A stretch of 64,000 nucleotides of DNA. It comes from Cryptococcus deneoformans JEC21. Its lineage: Eukaryota; Basidiomycota; Tremellomycetes; Tremellales; Cryptococcaceae. Of the stretch, positions 1-11,575 are shown piece after piece. The translations under genes and the position numbers were made by a program. The first letter of the stretch is position 1, and each line of letters opens with the position of its first letter. The stretch lies in assembly GCF_000091045.1 (NCBI RefSeq), contig NC_006691.1:1074801-1138800 (forward strand). Reading direction: 5' to 3'. The notes beneath the pieces were generated by a model. The model was not told the origin of the DNA and made no database searches. It worked only from the letters and a program-made list of their open reading frames with translations.

Positions 1-1904
1 GTTGTAGACGGGTTTTGGGATGCAGCCCTATTGGATCAGATTACAAGGTTAGTATAGGCTCGTTGGAGTCGGAGAGGATAAACCGTACAGCTTCGCCTTA
101 ACAACGGCCTCTTCAGCCTTCTTCCTCGCCACAGCAGCTGCATGAGCTCTCATCATTGCCTCCTTTGTCTTCCTCTTATTGTTTTCATTGATCTTCTGAA
201 TCTTCATATCGTAGTCATCCTTCTCCCCTTCCTTTTCTGCAACAAGCCTGCCGGTGTTGGGATCGCCACCGAGGGCGATAATGTCGGAGTTGAGCTTCTC
301 GACCATGACGTGGTCGTTTCGGCGGAGGGCGAGGTCACGTGTGTTCATAAGTTGATGTATTTTGAGGAGGCTAACTCGAGTAAATGATGATTCTTGAGAT
401 TTACGAGAGTCAACTCGGCGATCAATTTCAGCCTGCGATGGAAATTTAGCTCTATAAGTGGATGAGTGTTACAAGACGTACGCTTGTCATCGGCCTTTCT
501 CTCAGAGCCTTTATTTCATCGTGCTTCTTCTTTAAAAATGACCGCTTAGGGGCTTTTACACCATCTGCTTGGTTTGTCATAGAAAACCTCTGAAACTCAG
601 ACTGAACAAAATTAACTCTAGTCAGTAATCGACAAGATCCTATACTTACTTCTTCAATCACACCATTAGAAACATCCGCCATTCTGAACAGTCTCGATGC
701 TGAACCGTATTTGACAAGCAAAGCCCGAGTCTCTCGGATTTGTCGACCCTGGTATTCGATAGAATACGATCCGAACTGTCCAGACTCGTCCACATCCGCA
801 ATTTTGTAAAGCCTGTACTTTGGCCTACCATGCTCGTCCCTATCAGGAGAGATAATTCGCACGTATGCACCTGCGGCATCTGTTTAAGTCCCATCCAGGT
901 GTCTATGGCTGTGCACTCACCAGTGATAACGTCCTCGAAGCCATCCTTGTGCATCATATCCACCAACTCGTACCTACTAACCCTCGCACTCTCCAATTCG
1001 GCCCTGTTGGGCGCGATAGCATCCATTTCCTCCTCTTTGCTAAGCTTGGGCTGGACGTTTTTGGGTTGAGGGGAAAGCGATCGTTCAGGGGAGTATGACG
1101 GCGATCTGCGGGTGATCTGGCCTTCTTCTTCGGAAGATGCAGAGGCAGATCGGGAATGTCGACGACGTGCAGCCTTTGCGTTTGTCAGGTCGGCCAACGA
1201 TTTGCCATAGAGAGCAGTCTTACCCGGCGCTGCATACGCTCATCCTTCGCTTTCCGCTTGTTCTTCAAAACGTTGAGTGCCCTAGAAGCCTTCTCGCTCA
1301 CACTAGTGTGCTTGCCTGTGGATCGATCAGCACATAGCTTCTATATGGTTCTGAATGGTTCGGCTCACGTCTCTTTCTCGCTCTCGAATCATCTTCTTCC
1401 TCATCATCCCCACCATGAGCAGTCTTGAACATCGCATCAAGCGCTTGAGAGTCTTTGAACTTTTGCATTTCTTCCAATCGTGACGCCAAGATGTTTTCTC
1501 TCTCGATTTCCGGGAGGTTCTCAAGACTATACCTTGTATTAGCCATCACACTCAACAAAATAAATAAAATAAAGGATACTCACGCCTCCCTGTCCGCCTC
1601 GTCCACATATTTACCCTCCAAGGGATAAGGGTTCTTCAACGGCCCTCTTGATCTCTGAAGAGCTGGTTCATCATCTTCAGATTCCATCTCCATATCTTCC
1701 TCCTCTCCATCATCGTCCGAATCTTCAATACTAAAAAACACTCCTAGTCAACCTTTTATAGTCTGTAGGGAAGAACAGTCAGATGGGGATAACGTACAAC
1801 GCCTTGCTATTTCTTTTACTCCTATCATTTGAGCCGTGACGCTTCCTGTGGCGGGTAGGATCATCCTCTGCGAGACCCAAAAGCTCGTTCTCGAGGTCAG
1901 ACAT
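1..1904 (-). CDS. RTF1: RTF1, Paf1-complex subunit with Plus3 domain (3' end off the window)
   Basis: Rtf1 belongs to the Paf1 elongation complex; its Plus3 domain binds Spt5 and the protein promotes histone H2B ubiquitination in the nucleus. The start ATG is at 1904, giving MSDLENELLGLAEDD. An acidic N-terminus is followed by a lysine/arginine-rich stretch (KNKRKAKDERMQRR) and a Ser/Arg region. The Plus3 domain follows (SRYELVDMMHKDGFED, then AYVRIISPDRDEHG and YRLYKIADVDESG), with a charged helical C-terminus. I see eight introns. The last, at 28-88, has a good branch site and joins KLYGL-frame sequence to 27 further coding bases, so the gene runs past the left edge. One short intron (about 1332-1376) falls inside an otherwise open frame; removing it restores the family-like RRKHTSVSEKASRAL. 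The family identity is firm; exact exon edges are inferred. Confidence 0.9.
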
Positions 1905-2567
1905 GATGATTTGCAATAAAGTATGGGATGCTGATGAGATTGCTGTTTTTATTTGTGCAGATGAACCAAGCCGGAAAGAGGAGATGCGAGCCATCGATTT
2001 AATTAATCGACCGTGGGAAAGTGGCGTACCTGCATACCACTGCATTAAATAGGAGTACTCGTACGTACTGGGGGATTCATTACTGCGTATGCGTCACCTT
2101 CCCATTAAAGAGCTTCTTCACATGGTCATTCGTTCACATGCCTAATGAAGCGCGATTGGGAGAACTAGTATATTGCCGCAGGAGAATACCAGATACCATG
2201 TGTGGAAAAAGTAGGTCATGTAAACAGCAGTATGTATGTACGCTACACGCTTCAAAGCCCATACGTACATGAGGCTATGAAGCCACCACGACGGCCAACC
2301 GACCCGTCTCCTCCTTTCTATGAGAAGAAAGAGTCCCTTCATGATGCAACATGTCTTCCGGATACCGAAGAGACCAAATCTAGGAGGGGAAAAAACAGAG
2401 AAAGAAACAGGACGAGACAGTAGACAATTTTTTTTTTTGGATACACCCTGCTTGCAACGCAGGCGACATCTTTCCACACGTCTTTGAAAACCACAGGAAA
2501 ACACAAGATCCCAAGATCCCAAGCATGCACGCACCCAAGCACCACGGTGTTTTTACTCGAGAGTGTT
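1905..2567. other. Intergenic: RTF1 promoter and 3' flank of the metallophosphoesterase gene
   Basis: Both neighbours are on the minus strand, so this stretch should hold the RTF1 promoter (right of 1904) and the 3' UTR of the next gene. It contains an 11-base T run near 2430. Short ORFs here lack family resemblance and I see no RNA gene. Confidence 0.6.
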
Positions 2568-5103
2568 TCACTCTAGGAAAAACAACGCATTCACACCCAG
2601 CCAAACGACAGCCCCAACCCATGCAACACTGATCAACTCTCTCCAACTCTTGCCCACGGCTCCCTTCCTTGCTTTCCATGTCCATCTTAAAAACGACTTT
2701 GCCCTCTCGAACCAGAGCCATGACCTGGATGGGGTGGGAAAAGTGTAAATCACAGCTGGATGGGAGTGGGTGGTGTGTGAAGAGGCTTGGGAGAGGGGGT
2801 GGGCTTGCGCGTGAGCAGGGGAATGCGGGAGGAGGAGAGGGCTGGGGAGGGTGATACGGCGGGGTGTACCGGGAGACGTGACGCTCAAGCTTGGAGGAGC
2901 GACATTCATAGAGGCCAACGTCGACAGGTTGGCGCTAGAGACTCTCCTAATAAAACCCGACGACGAGGGCGAACTGGCTCCCGTGTTTGCACCCAAACCC
3001 CAGTTAGTGGTGCCCGAAGCGGACAAAGGCGCAGCGTCAGAGACTGAAGATGGAAAACCGCGGTCCATGTATATGTAGGATGATCGTCGAGACAAGGTGA
3101 GAGGTGTGTTGAGACCTGTCACGCTAGCAGACGCTGCTTCTCCATCGCGTTCTACATCGCGCTCCGCAAAACGCTCAACGGCGGACAGTTTCGGACTTCC
3201 AAATGGGGATACAGGGTTGCTCTGGCCGCTCCTGGAACTTGGCGCGTACTCTGCAGGAGTGGAGTTGTACCGCACCGGGCGGGGCAAGGTGGAAGAGGAA
3301 ATGGCTGAGGGTGCAGAAAGTGGGAGGTGTGAAGATGATTTGCGAGAGGGAATACTAAGTGGTATAGGTCCATTCCGCCGTGATGAGAATGAATTGGGCG
3401 ACATGGTCTCTGCAGAGAGTAAAGCGGGACTTGACCGCATTTTCTCCGAAAGAGCGTGTGAAGAACGGTCCCATCGCGAGTACGCTGAATGAAGGTTGGT
3501 AACAAAAAGGTACAGTGCTGTAAGGATAGCGAGAGGGAGGTAGACACGCCAGTAGACACCCAGCTGATCGGGCAGGAAACAAGGTCGGTCGGCGTGGGTG
3601 GGGAGAAGGCCAGCGGTGGATTCTGTAGGTGGAGGAACTAGCGAGAGCAGTTGAAGTCCCGGACGGCGGATGCCCGTGGACGAGGAAAAGGATTTAACTG
3701 TCACCTCTCTGATATTCTCTTTGTGGACATAATCACAGTAATCGTGGTCGTCCCCACTTTAGAGATCGTTAGCTTATCCTCGACCAGTAGATGTAAAAGA
3801 AACGAACCTAAACACAATATTTGGCTGAATGGCATCCAACAAGAACTTGGAAGTCTCACTCCCGAGCAAATTTTGGTATCCAGGACCAGCACCTTTTGAT
3901 ATCCGTCCTTTTTCTCTCAGCGGTCCACAGGTGGCGCCTTCAGGTCTCGCGAGTGGAATATGGGAAAGCAAGATTTTAGGTCCAGGCGGAGGATTGTCCC
4001 TCAAATCTTTGACAAACTCAATTACACCGCCTTTGACACCATCCCACTCCCCAAACTGCATCTCTGAAGCATACCGCCGATAATCCTCTTCCACCAAACC
4101 TACAGCATCAAGCAAAACGAACGAGTGATTTGATATGGGAAGGACGGTATTGGGCGTTTCGAAATATTGCTGGTACCGTAACCGAGCTTGAGCGGAGAAC
4201 CGGCCATTGGGAACGAGGGAAATGTCATGGTTACCTGGCACAAAGTGCATTGGCGTTGTGAGAGGGAGCTGGAAGATTGATCGGAATAGAGCGATGTACT
4301 CCTCGTACCTAAATTCCGTAAGTACGTATGCTAGAAGACAGACAGGCAACCCACTCTTCATCGGTCATGACTCCCCTTCCCGAGTCCAACATATCTCCGA
4401 GCACAAGCACCTGGTCCACCCTCCCTAGACGCATAACCACATTCCAGCTTTTGCGCATGAAGAGCTCATCGATCTGCTGCTTGGCCCAATTCAACCATGG
4501 ATTGCCGGGCGGATACGACAGTCGGGGATGGGGGACGTGCGGATCGGCGATGAGGACGACATGGGTGGGCGGGGGGGCTTGGGGATAGGCCTGCCGCAGA
4601 GCAGAGTCGGGGAAGCGACACGTGGAGAGAGAGTGGAAGAACTAAGAGTGTTGTCAGTGCCAAATAAACTAGCGATCGACCGTGCCTGGCATTGTCCAGC
4701 AACTTTTGCGCCACAGACGCATGCACATGGCCGGCCGACTTGCTTGGGACTGCAAGCTGACTGGCAGATCTCTGAGGGCAATCTTAGATGGCCCTGGGTG
4801 CCTTGGAGACATCGCGCTTGGCAAAAATTCCGCGGCGTCGAGCACTGAAGCCACGACGTGTGGTGCGATGGCCGGCTGGTTGCTGGACGACGCCTATGGA
4901 TGCTGGACTCACTTCTCCGACCTGCAGCACCAGTGAGCTCTACCGTCGCGTGCTGCTGCGGCACTCACCTCGTACCATATAACGAGCACGACCCAGCCGA
5001 ATCTGAGTGCAAGAATCTGGGTGGCTCTTGACTTGAGGCCTGTCTTCCTTCCTCGCGCGGCCGGAGGGGCGGCGGGTGAGTGTGCCCGAGGTGATCCGAG
5101 CAT
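2568..5103 (-). CDS. Cdc1/Ted1/MPPE1-type ER membrane metallophosphoesterase
   Basis: Members of this family act in the ER on GPI-anchor ethanolamine-phosphate remodelling, which helps GPI-anchored proteins leave the ER. The calcineurin-like motifs appear in order: VVLIADPHV, VLVLGDMLDSGR, FVPGNHD, ILLSHIPL and, formed only after splicing an intron at about 3741-3790, SGDDHDYC. One hydrophobic segment lies near the N-terminus (ILALRFGWVVLVIWYE), one after the catalytic domain (YWRVYLPLAILTALYLFV) and one at the extreme C-terminus (SVAWVGAVVWLGVNALFF). Between the last two is a long Ser/Pro-rich low-complexity region. The first in-frame ATG is at 5103; the open frame extends to a TTG at 5163, which I do not use. 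A long intron separates the first exon from the catalytic part. The short intron near 4310-4345 is not resolved. It is divergent from YOP1. I cannot decide between Cdc1 and Ted1 orthology. Confidence 0.85.
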
Positions 5104-5739
5104 TGTGGCTAGTGAAACAGATAAATCAAGCGGCAGGTGGGGAAGAAAAGAGGCTAGTTCCAAGTCTGCCCCTCAGCCCAGGGAACAAGACGCGTGCAGG
5201 CTAATAATAACGCGACCGAACGATGCCCTGCGTAATAATAAAATCCACGCGCACTCGCGTGGCCCCGCACATATGTAATCCCGATAAACGCCGAGTAGGA
5301 GGGCAATGTGGCGGACGGGGGATGACGCAACGGACTGGACGCTCCCCTTCCCATCATACCCAACACCGACAAGGCATCCATCTCTTTCTCTTCCTTCTTC
5401 CTTCCTCATTTTGATCCGCACCATCCTGGCTTTTCCTTCGAGACACCTGCAAACAACACATAGCATCCACAGTGAGTCTGTCTTCCAAAGAGGAGAAAAG
5501 AACAGCCACAAGAAGCCGCGCCGGGGAGCCAGATAAGGAGTCAGCGACAAGGCTATGGTCTCCTCAGCCCTGCTCTGCAGATACACCTATTGTCCTTCTT
5601 CCTTCCCGGCTGGGTGTCCCCGCGTCGCCACTAGACGTGTAGCCGTTTGATGATACATGTTTCGCCGTCGTCCCCGGTGTCATGCTCTCTCACACGACCC
5701 TTTGTACCTCCCGCTCCCGGCTAATATCTTTTGCATTAG
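5104..5739. promoter_or_regulatory. Divergent promoter region between the Ted1-like gene and YOP1
   Basis: This 636-bp gap separates two head-to-head genes. It holds pyrimidine-rich tracts on the plus strand (about 5380-5415 and 5590-5610) leading into YOP1. I see no TATA box or recognised operator. Confidence 0.45.
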
Positions 5740-6693
5740 ATGGCCGCCCATTCCGAGCAAATCAAGAACAACTTCCTCAACAATCCCTACGCCCAGCAGG
5801 TTTTCAACATTGCCAACGGCCAGGTCTCTGCTCTCGATGCCGAGGTATGTCTTTTTTCCTTCAGACAACCGCCTTCCACGGTGTTCCATCCCGTGTTGAT
5901 TGCATAGTTTGCTAACTTGAACTTTCTTCTTCCTGTCTATGCATCATTCAACACCCACAGCTTAACAAGTACCCAATCCTCCGTCAGCTTGAGCAGCAGA
6001 CCAAGGTCCCCAAGGCCTACGGTGTCATCGCCCTTGGTTTCTCGTGAGTTGTAGTTTTTTTTCCCTGAATTATGACGCGGCTCGCGGCTGCTTTCCCGGA
6101 TTTTCCGCAGAAACTTGACCATGACGCTGACGCTCTATTTCGCTCGCAGCTCTGTCCTTCTCATCTTCTTCAATATGTTTGGCCTTGCCCAGCCCATCTC
6201 CAACCTCATCGGCTGGGCTCTCCCCGCTTATCTTTCCATCCTGGCCATTGAGTCTCCTCAGACCAACGATGACAAGCAGTGGTTGACCTATTGGGTCGTC
6301 TTTGGTTCTCTCAACCTCGTCGAGTCCATGGGTTTGAGGGCGGTTCTCTACTGGGTTCCTATGTACTTTGTTTTCAAGACCCTTTTCACCATCTGGCGTA
6401 AGCATTCTGTCTTTGCTTGCTGTATAGCGGTATGCTGACGAAGCAATCCAGTCATGCTCCCTGCCACCCGAGGTGCTGAGATTCTCTACTTCCACTTCCT
6501 CCGGCCCATGGTTGGCAACGTCAAGTCTCGAAGCCAATCTTCTTTCGGTACATCTGACCCCCTTGCCAAGGAGACTGGCTTCAACCCCGCCGGTACCACC
6601 GCCCCTTCCTCTTTCGCTCGTAAGCCTTTGTCTTGTCTAGTTTCCTGAAGAATTTGAGCTAATCCAATTTTATCAGATGAAAAGACCCTCTAA
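5740..6693 (+). CDS. YOP1: YOP1/REEP5-type ER membrane-shaping protein (TB2/DP1/HVA22 family)
   Basis: Yop1 inserts hydrophobic hairpins into the ER and, with reticulons, bends it into tubules; it also contacts Yip1 in early secretion. Five exons (5740-5844, 5961-6043, 6150-6397, 6452-6619, 6677-6693) give 206 residues, close to the family length. The N-terminus MAAHSEQIKNNFLNNPYAQQ leads to the paired hydrophobic stretches AYGVIALGFSSVLLIFFNMF and ISNLIGWALPAYLSILAIES. The family core follows: DDKQWLTYWVVFGSLNLVES and RAVLYWVPMYFVFKTLFTIW, then LPATRGAEILYFHFLRP. The C-terminal tail is short and hydrophilic. It is head to head with an ER membrane enzyme gene, and convergent with MTD1. All introns are GT-AG and the exon sum is a multiple of three. 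Confidence 0.95.
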
Positions 6694-7063
6694 GATGGCT
6701 TGGTGCAGAGAAAAGCAGAGAATGTCGGATAGCCTCTTTTGGATTAACGACCCGTAACGCCAGGTTTTGAGTCTTGAATTTTTCATAATTGTGGTTGGAA
6801 GGCGTTCTCCGTTTTTTTACTTGTGTCATAGCGTTCTTGTTTGCTTCAACCCCAATTAATTCCCTTTTTTTCTTAAATTATTTTGCGGAAGCAAGAATAC
6901 TTTTTCACGAGAGTGTGGGTAAAAGTAGAAGAGAAAGAAATGAATCCGATGTGGATATATACCTGACCATGATGGAGCCGAGAACTCGATTCATGTAAAG
7001 AAGAATAAGATGAACAACGCAACATGCCGACACGCCTCTGCCTACTACACTACAACTCTTTAT
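6694..7063. other. Convergent 3' region between YOP1 and MTD1
   Basis: This 370-bp stretch holds the two facing 3' ends. It is AT-rich with T runs (about 6815-6890), as expected for 3' UTRs. Small ORFs here have no recognisable content. Confidence 0.6.
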
Positions 7064-8335
7064 CTACAAGGAGGCCTCTTGCTTCTTGATCATATCGCGG
7101 TACTCGCACAACCTCAACAAGTTTCGCTGGAGCATGGTGATGGTCATGACACCAACAGAGGGAACGTAAATAGACGCCTACAGTTCATCATCATCGTCAG
7201 CTCATTTTTTGTTCCCCACGACCAAACTAAATATCAATGGCACAATGCTTACCCGATCCCTGACATCCGTCTCAAAGTTCTTCTCCCCAGCAACATTCAC
7301 ACAAACACATCCGTCCTTCAACTCCCTGGTTGGCACCTTGAAGCTATCCACAGGCACGGCAGAAATCACCACGTCACTGAAACTCAACGCCTTGTGCAGT
7401 GTCATATCAGGCAAGGGGGTGGTAATATGGTGTGGACTCGCTGACGAAGGTTTTTTACCTTCCGCCGACTTGGAAGGCCGCTTGGAGAATTCGACGATGG
7501 AGTCAAGGTCGACGGAGATGACGCGCGCGCCGTCGTTGGCCAACAGGGCCGCCAGCGGACGACCGACAACTTCAGAACGGTTGATGACGGTAATCACCTT
7601 GCCCCTCGCTCGATCGCCATAGGCGAGAAGCCTGTTGTACACGCCGATATGTTCGAGTACCTTGACGATCGCCAGGGGCGTACAGGGCAAGATGGATTTC
7701 ACTGTACCTTCCGGCGCAACGTCTTCGCCTTTGGAGCTATCGCCCGACTTGCTCGGCAAGGGCTCGGGCAAGTGCGAAGCAGGGATGGGACGGAGCGTGA
7801 GCGGGTTGATGAAACGGACGTTGTGGTAGAGGTTGAAGAGGAATTGGTGGTTGAGACCCTCGACGTCTTTCTGCGGGGAGACGACCGATTGGAGGTATTG
7901 GTCTTGACGGCCGCCGTAGATGGGGTAGTAGACCATCATGCCGTCCACCTCGGGATCTTCGTTTGCCTTTTGTTTTTCGTCTCAGGATCAGCTCTCCATC
8001 TCGTCTCCCCAAGAGCCAAAAAAAGGGGGAAAAAAATGGAGAAAACGTTTATGACATACCTCGAGGATTGCTTCTTCAACCTCGATCCCCACACCTTCAC
8101 CATCCATTCCCTCCCTTGCTTCACCGACGAGTCTCAGCTCATATGTGATCCCCAAGGTCTCACACGCCTTCTTGGTGAACTCGGCATAGGTCCTGGCATC
8201 CTCCTTTTTTGTAGCGAGGATACCGACCAAGTGCGGAGGTCGCGAGGAAAAGCGAGGGGAGGCGAGGGCAGAAAGAAGCTCCGACTTGAAGGGTGTGGCT
8301 ACTTTCGAGGCGGTGATGAGGATTCCTTGGGACAT
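7064..8335 (-). CDS. MTD1: MTD1, NAD-dependent 5,10-methylenetetrahydrofolate dehydrogenase
   Basis: This cytosolic enzyme oxidises 5,10-methylene-THF to methenyl-THF with NAD, feeding one-carbon units to purine synthesis. Three exons (7064-7177, 7253-7966, 8060-8335) give 367 residues. The catalytic Tyr-x-x-x-Lys is in YAEFTKKACE near residue 50. The substrate region is GMMVYYPIYGGRQDQYLQS, followed by SPQKDVEGLNH. The NAD-binding part contains VINRSEVVGRPLAALLANDG and then RVISVDLDSI, whose acidic residue after the beta strand fits NAD rather than NADP. The C-terminus is PSVGVMTITMLQRNLLRLCE. It lacks the cyclohydrolase/synthetase extensions of C1-THF synthases. The start ATG at 8335 is the only Met before the conserved region. 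It is head to head with ERG5. Confidence 0.95.
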
Positions 8336-8433
8336 TTTTTTTTTGGTGCGCGATGGGGGGAGATTAAACTACCAAGCTGACATTTCCACCACTCGTCTCG
8401 TCGTTATCGACATGGAGACAACTTTCTTTAACA

Positions 8434-8441
8434 TCACGTGA
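8434..8441. promoter_or_regulatory. E-box palindrome TCACGTGA near MTD1
   Basis: A perfect 8-bp palindrome 99 bp upstream of the MTD1 start. CACGTG is the core bound by bHLH factors, including SREBP/Sre1, Cbf1 and Pho4 types. Which factor binds here is not shown by the sequence. Confidence 0.4.
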
Positions 8442-9070
8442 CAAACTGGTTTTGTTACGTAACTTGCTTTATCTTGTGCTCTTTTTCCGCCTGCGCACGT
8501 CCGCATATACTCCGTCGTCCAAAAGTCCAACTTTTGGTCCTTGGACGACAAGGTTGGCAATAGGCGTGGCAGTCATTGGCCAGTATACTCTTTACCATCT
8601 GCTTGAGATGGGTACTAGAGAAGTGATGAAAGTATTGTAGCAACATCTGAACGCCTGCACCTGTGAAACCTCGTCAAATAGCGCAAATTATGAACAGCTT
8701 ATCCCACGCACGCACAACAACTCTTTCAGGGAAGGAAAAGACAACTGCCTTGCTCCTTTCCCTGCCTCGACGTGTACATCTTTTGTTGCTGCAATCACTT
8801 GAATTACTGACTGCTTCGGCTGCCCATTCCCATCTTTTGGTTCAAAGCACTCCAAATTTACTCAAGTCACACTTTATGCTTTGGCACAACGCTGATCTCG
8901 CATCTGCCAAAGCGTTTCTGCGTGCTGAGAAGCGTATCGGACCGGGCCGTCAACTTGTTTTTTTTTTGCTTCGATTCGTGTTTGGCTTCCTCCGGGAACT
9001 GCTGCGGTCGGCATTGTCCGACTTTCTCAGCATGCTGACGCAAGCAGCCACGAGTGCATTGTTTGTGATG

Positions 9071-9078
9071 TCACGTGA
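9071..9078. promoter_or_regulatory. E-box palindrome TCACGTGA upstream of ERG5
   Basis: A second identical palindrome, about 620 bp upstream of the ERG5 start codon. Sterol genes in fungi are often controlled by the SREBP homologue, which can bind E-box-type sites. The distance makes a role uncertain. Confidence 0.4.
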
Positions 9079-9701
9079 CCGGGAGAGAAGTTTGCAGATT
9101 CGGCAGGATTCGTGCCCGCCAAGGTGGTACGATGTTCTGAATTCCACCTCCGCCTGGCAAATCGTTTGTTTTCTTTTTCATCTCCTTTTCGGTTTTTCCC
9201 TTCAACTTTCCGAGCGCGTGTACTGAGGTGCGTACTGCCGTCTGGAGGCCTGTGGAAGACCAAGGTGGTGCCAGAACTGACTTTCCATTGCCCACCCAGT
9301 GTCGAACAGCCCTTCTTTGATTTTTAGATTCCCTTTCCCTCGGCCCCCGGACGCAACTTTTTGTTTTTCACGAGACACGACTTCTTTACACACCTCGAGA
9401 CACGGTCTTTACACAGGTTGGCACAGAATACACTACTGCCCGTGAGTCAGCGCGCCAGAGATACATGTATGCGAGATGGCTGGCTTGGTGCAATTCGATA
9501 TGGGCGGGATAGGGGGGACTAGCGTGGTTTCTATTATATGTAGTGACTCCGTCCCGGACGCCGAGCGCGCGTACTCACCGCAATATTATAGTCGTCCCAT
9601 TGGCCAAGCCAAATCATGTTATCGATATTACTCATACATATAGCTGACCCACTGTTATAGAGCCCTCTAATTCAATCGATACATAAGTAACTGAATAAAA
9701 T

Positions 9702-11575
9702 ATGGAATCCCATACCGTTCTCCGCCCCACGGCCATCCCTGATCTTGCCGCGATCAAGACTTGGGGTCTTGAAGGACTCACCAAGGCCAAGTTCAGCTTT
9801 GACACGTGTGTATAACATTTTACAATTCACTCGAAACTCAAACTGACATATTAAACAGCAAAACCACCACTGCCACCATCCTTACCCTTATCCTCTCTCT
9901 TCTTGTCCTCGAACAGCTCGTCTACAGGGCCAAGAAAGCACACTTGCCCGGTGCCAAATGGACCATTCCCGTCATTGGCAAGTTTGCCGACTCTTTGAAC
10001 CCCACCTTGGCCAACTACAAGGCCCAGTGGAACTCTGGACCTTTGAGCGCTGTTTCCGTGTTCAACATGTGCGTTTTTAGTATCAAACAATTGCAGAGAG
10101 ATGAGTACTGATTCGCCAAACAGTTTCATCGTCATCGGTTCCTCCAACGAAATGGCCAGGAAGATCCTCAACTCCCCCAACCACGCTGAACCCTGTCTCG
10201 TCGCTTCTGCCAAGAAGGTCTTGTTGCCTGAGAACTGGGTCTTTTTGCACGGCAAAGTCCATGCCGACTACAGGAAGGCATTGAACGTTCTCTTCACCAA
10301 GCAGGCTCTCAGGTAGGTACATCGTCAAGTCATAGTTGAACGGCTACTGACAGCGTCGTAGTATCTACCTCCCCATTCAGGAGAAGATCTACCGAAGCTA
10401 TTTCAACAAGTGGATGTCTGATCCCGCCCCTGCTCAGCAGTACATGATGAAGATGCGAGACCTCAACATGGACACTTCTCTTTCCGTGTTCATCGGCCCT
10501 TATCTCACTGAGGCCCAGAAGCAAGAGATCAACGACAAGTACTGGCTTATCACCATCTCTCTCGAGCTCGTCAACTTCCCCCTCGCTATCCCTGGTACCA
10601 AAGTTTACAACGCTATCCAGGCTAGAAAGATTGTCATGAAGTATCTCTCCGCTGCCAGTGCTGCCAGTAAGATCAGGATGGAGGACGACGACGCCGAGCC
10701 CGAGTGTCTTTTGGACCACTGGGTGCGAGCCATGATCCTTGCCCGTCGTGCCAAGGATGACGGTGAGCAGACCAGACTCCTTTCTCGAGAGTACAGCGAC
10801 CACGAAATTGCCATGGTTCTCTTGTCGTTCCTTTTCGCCTCTCAGGACGCCATGTCTTCCGCTCTCGTCTACACATTCCAGCTTACTGCCGACCACCCCG
10901 AAGTTCTTGAGAAGGTTAGGGAGGAGCAGTACAGGGTTAGGGGTAACGACCTCGAGAGGCCCTTGACTTTGGACATGCTTGACGACATGGTTTACACCCG
11001 AGCTACTATCAAGGAAGTTTTGAGGTTTAGGCCTCCTGTCATCATGGTACGTTTTTGCACCATTCACCGCTACCGAGACATCTGACTGATGTGGATGTGT
11101 AGGTTCCCTACATGACCACCAAGCCCTTCCCCGTCTCCCCCGAATACACCGCGCCCAAGAACTCTATGATCATCCCTGCCTTTTGGAACTCTTTACACGA
11201 CGAGACCTGTTACCCTGAGCCCGATCGATTCCTTCCCGAACGATGGCTCCCCCAGGCCGACGGTTCAGCCCCTATCGCCGACTCCAAGCCCCAAAACTAC
11301 CTCGTCTGGGGTAGCGGTCCGCACAAGTGTATCGGTGGCCAGTACGCTTCTATGCATTTGGCGGCCACTTTGGGTACGGCGAGTGTTTTGATGGATTGGA
11401 AGCACGAGAGGACCGAGTTGAGTGATGAAGTACAGGTCATTGCGGCGTACGTTTTCTTCTCACCATTGTTCCCGGAGGGATTTCAAAGCTGACCTTGTTT
11501 TGTTTTGTTTTTCATAGTATCTTCCCCAAGGACCACTGTCTCCTTAAATTCACCCCTCGAGCTCCCCCTTCATAA
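9702..11575 (+). CDS. ERG5: ERG5, sterol C-22 desaturase (cytochrome P450 CYP61)
   Basis: Erg5 introduces the C-22 double bond late in ergosterol synthesis, at the ER membrane. Six exons (9702-9805, 9859-10068, 10124-10312, 10362-11046, 11103-11446, 11518-11575) give 529 residues. An N-terminal anchor (TILTLILSLLVLEQLVY) is followed by LPGAKWTIPVIGKFADSLNP and PENWVFLHGKVHADYRKALN. The I-helix is FLFASQDAMSSALV, the ExxR motif is KEVLRFRPPVIMVPY and the PERW motif is FLPERWLP. The heme loop is VWGSGPHKCIGG with the cysteine ligand; its first aromatic position is Trp where the P450 signature usually has Phe. The C-terminus IFPKDHCLLKFTPR matches CYP61, not CYP51 (ERG11). It shares an upstream region with MTD1. 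Confidence 0.95.

Larger units (their letters stand above)
8336..9701. promoter_or_regulatory. Long divergent promoter region between MTD1 and ERG5
   Basis: This is one of the longest gene-free stretches in the window (1.37 kb). It contains two copies of the palindrome TCACGTGA (8434-8441 and 9071-9078), an A/T-rich tract near 8955-8970 and a pyrimidine-rich zone about 9160-9210. Open frames of up to 187 codons start at non-ATG codons or lack any family resemblance; I treat the region as promoter and 5' leader. Confidence 0.5.

Noticed and set aside
5104..5163. Longer N-terminus for the Ted1-like gene
   Set aside because: The frame opens at TTG; the first ATG is at 5103.
8663..9226. 187-codon plus-strand frame in the MTD1/ERG5 spacer
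   Set aside because: It opens with GTG, is hydrophobic by composition only, and has no recognisable domain; read as promoter/leader DNA.
10330..11067. 245-codon minus-strand frame
   Set aside because: It is a shadow of the strongly codon-biased ERG5 exon and shows no family resemblance.
9702..11575. First impression that this P450 is ERG11 (CYP51)
   Set aside because: The motifs FLFASQDAMSSA, PENWVFLHGKVHADYRKALN and IFPKDHCLLKF match CYP61/ERG5; CYP51-specific motifs are absent.
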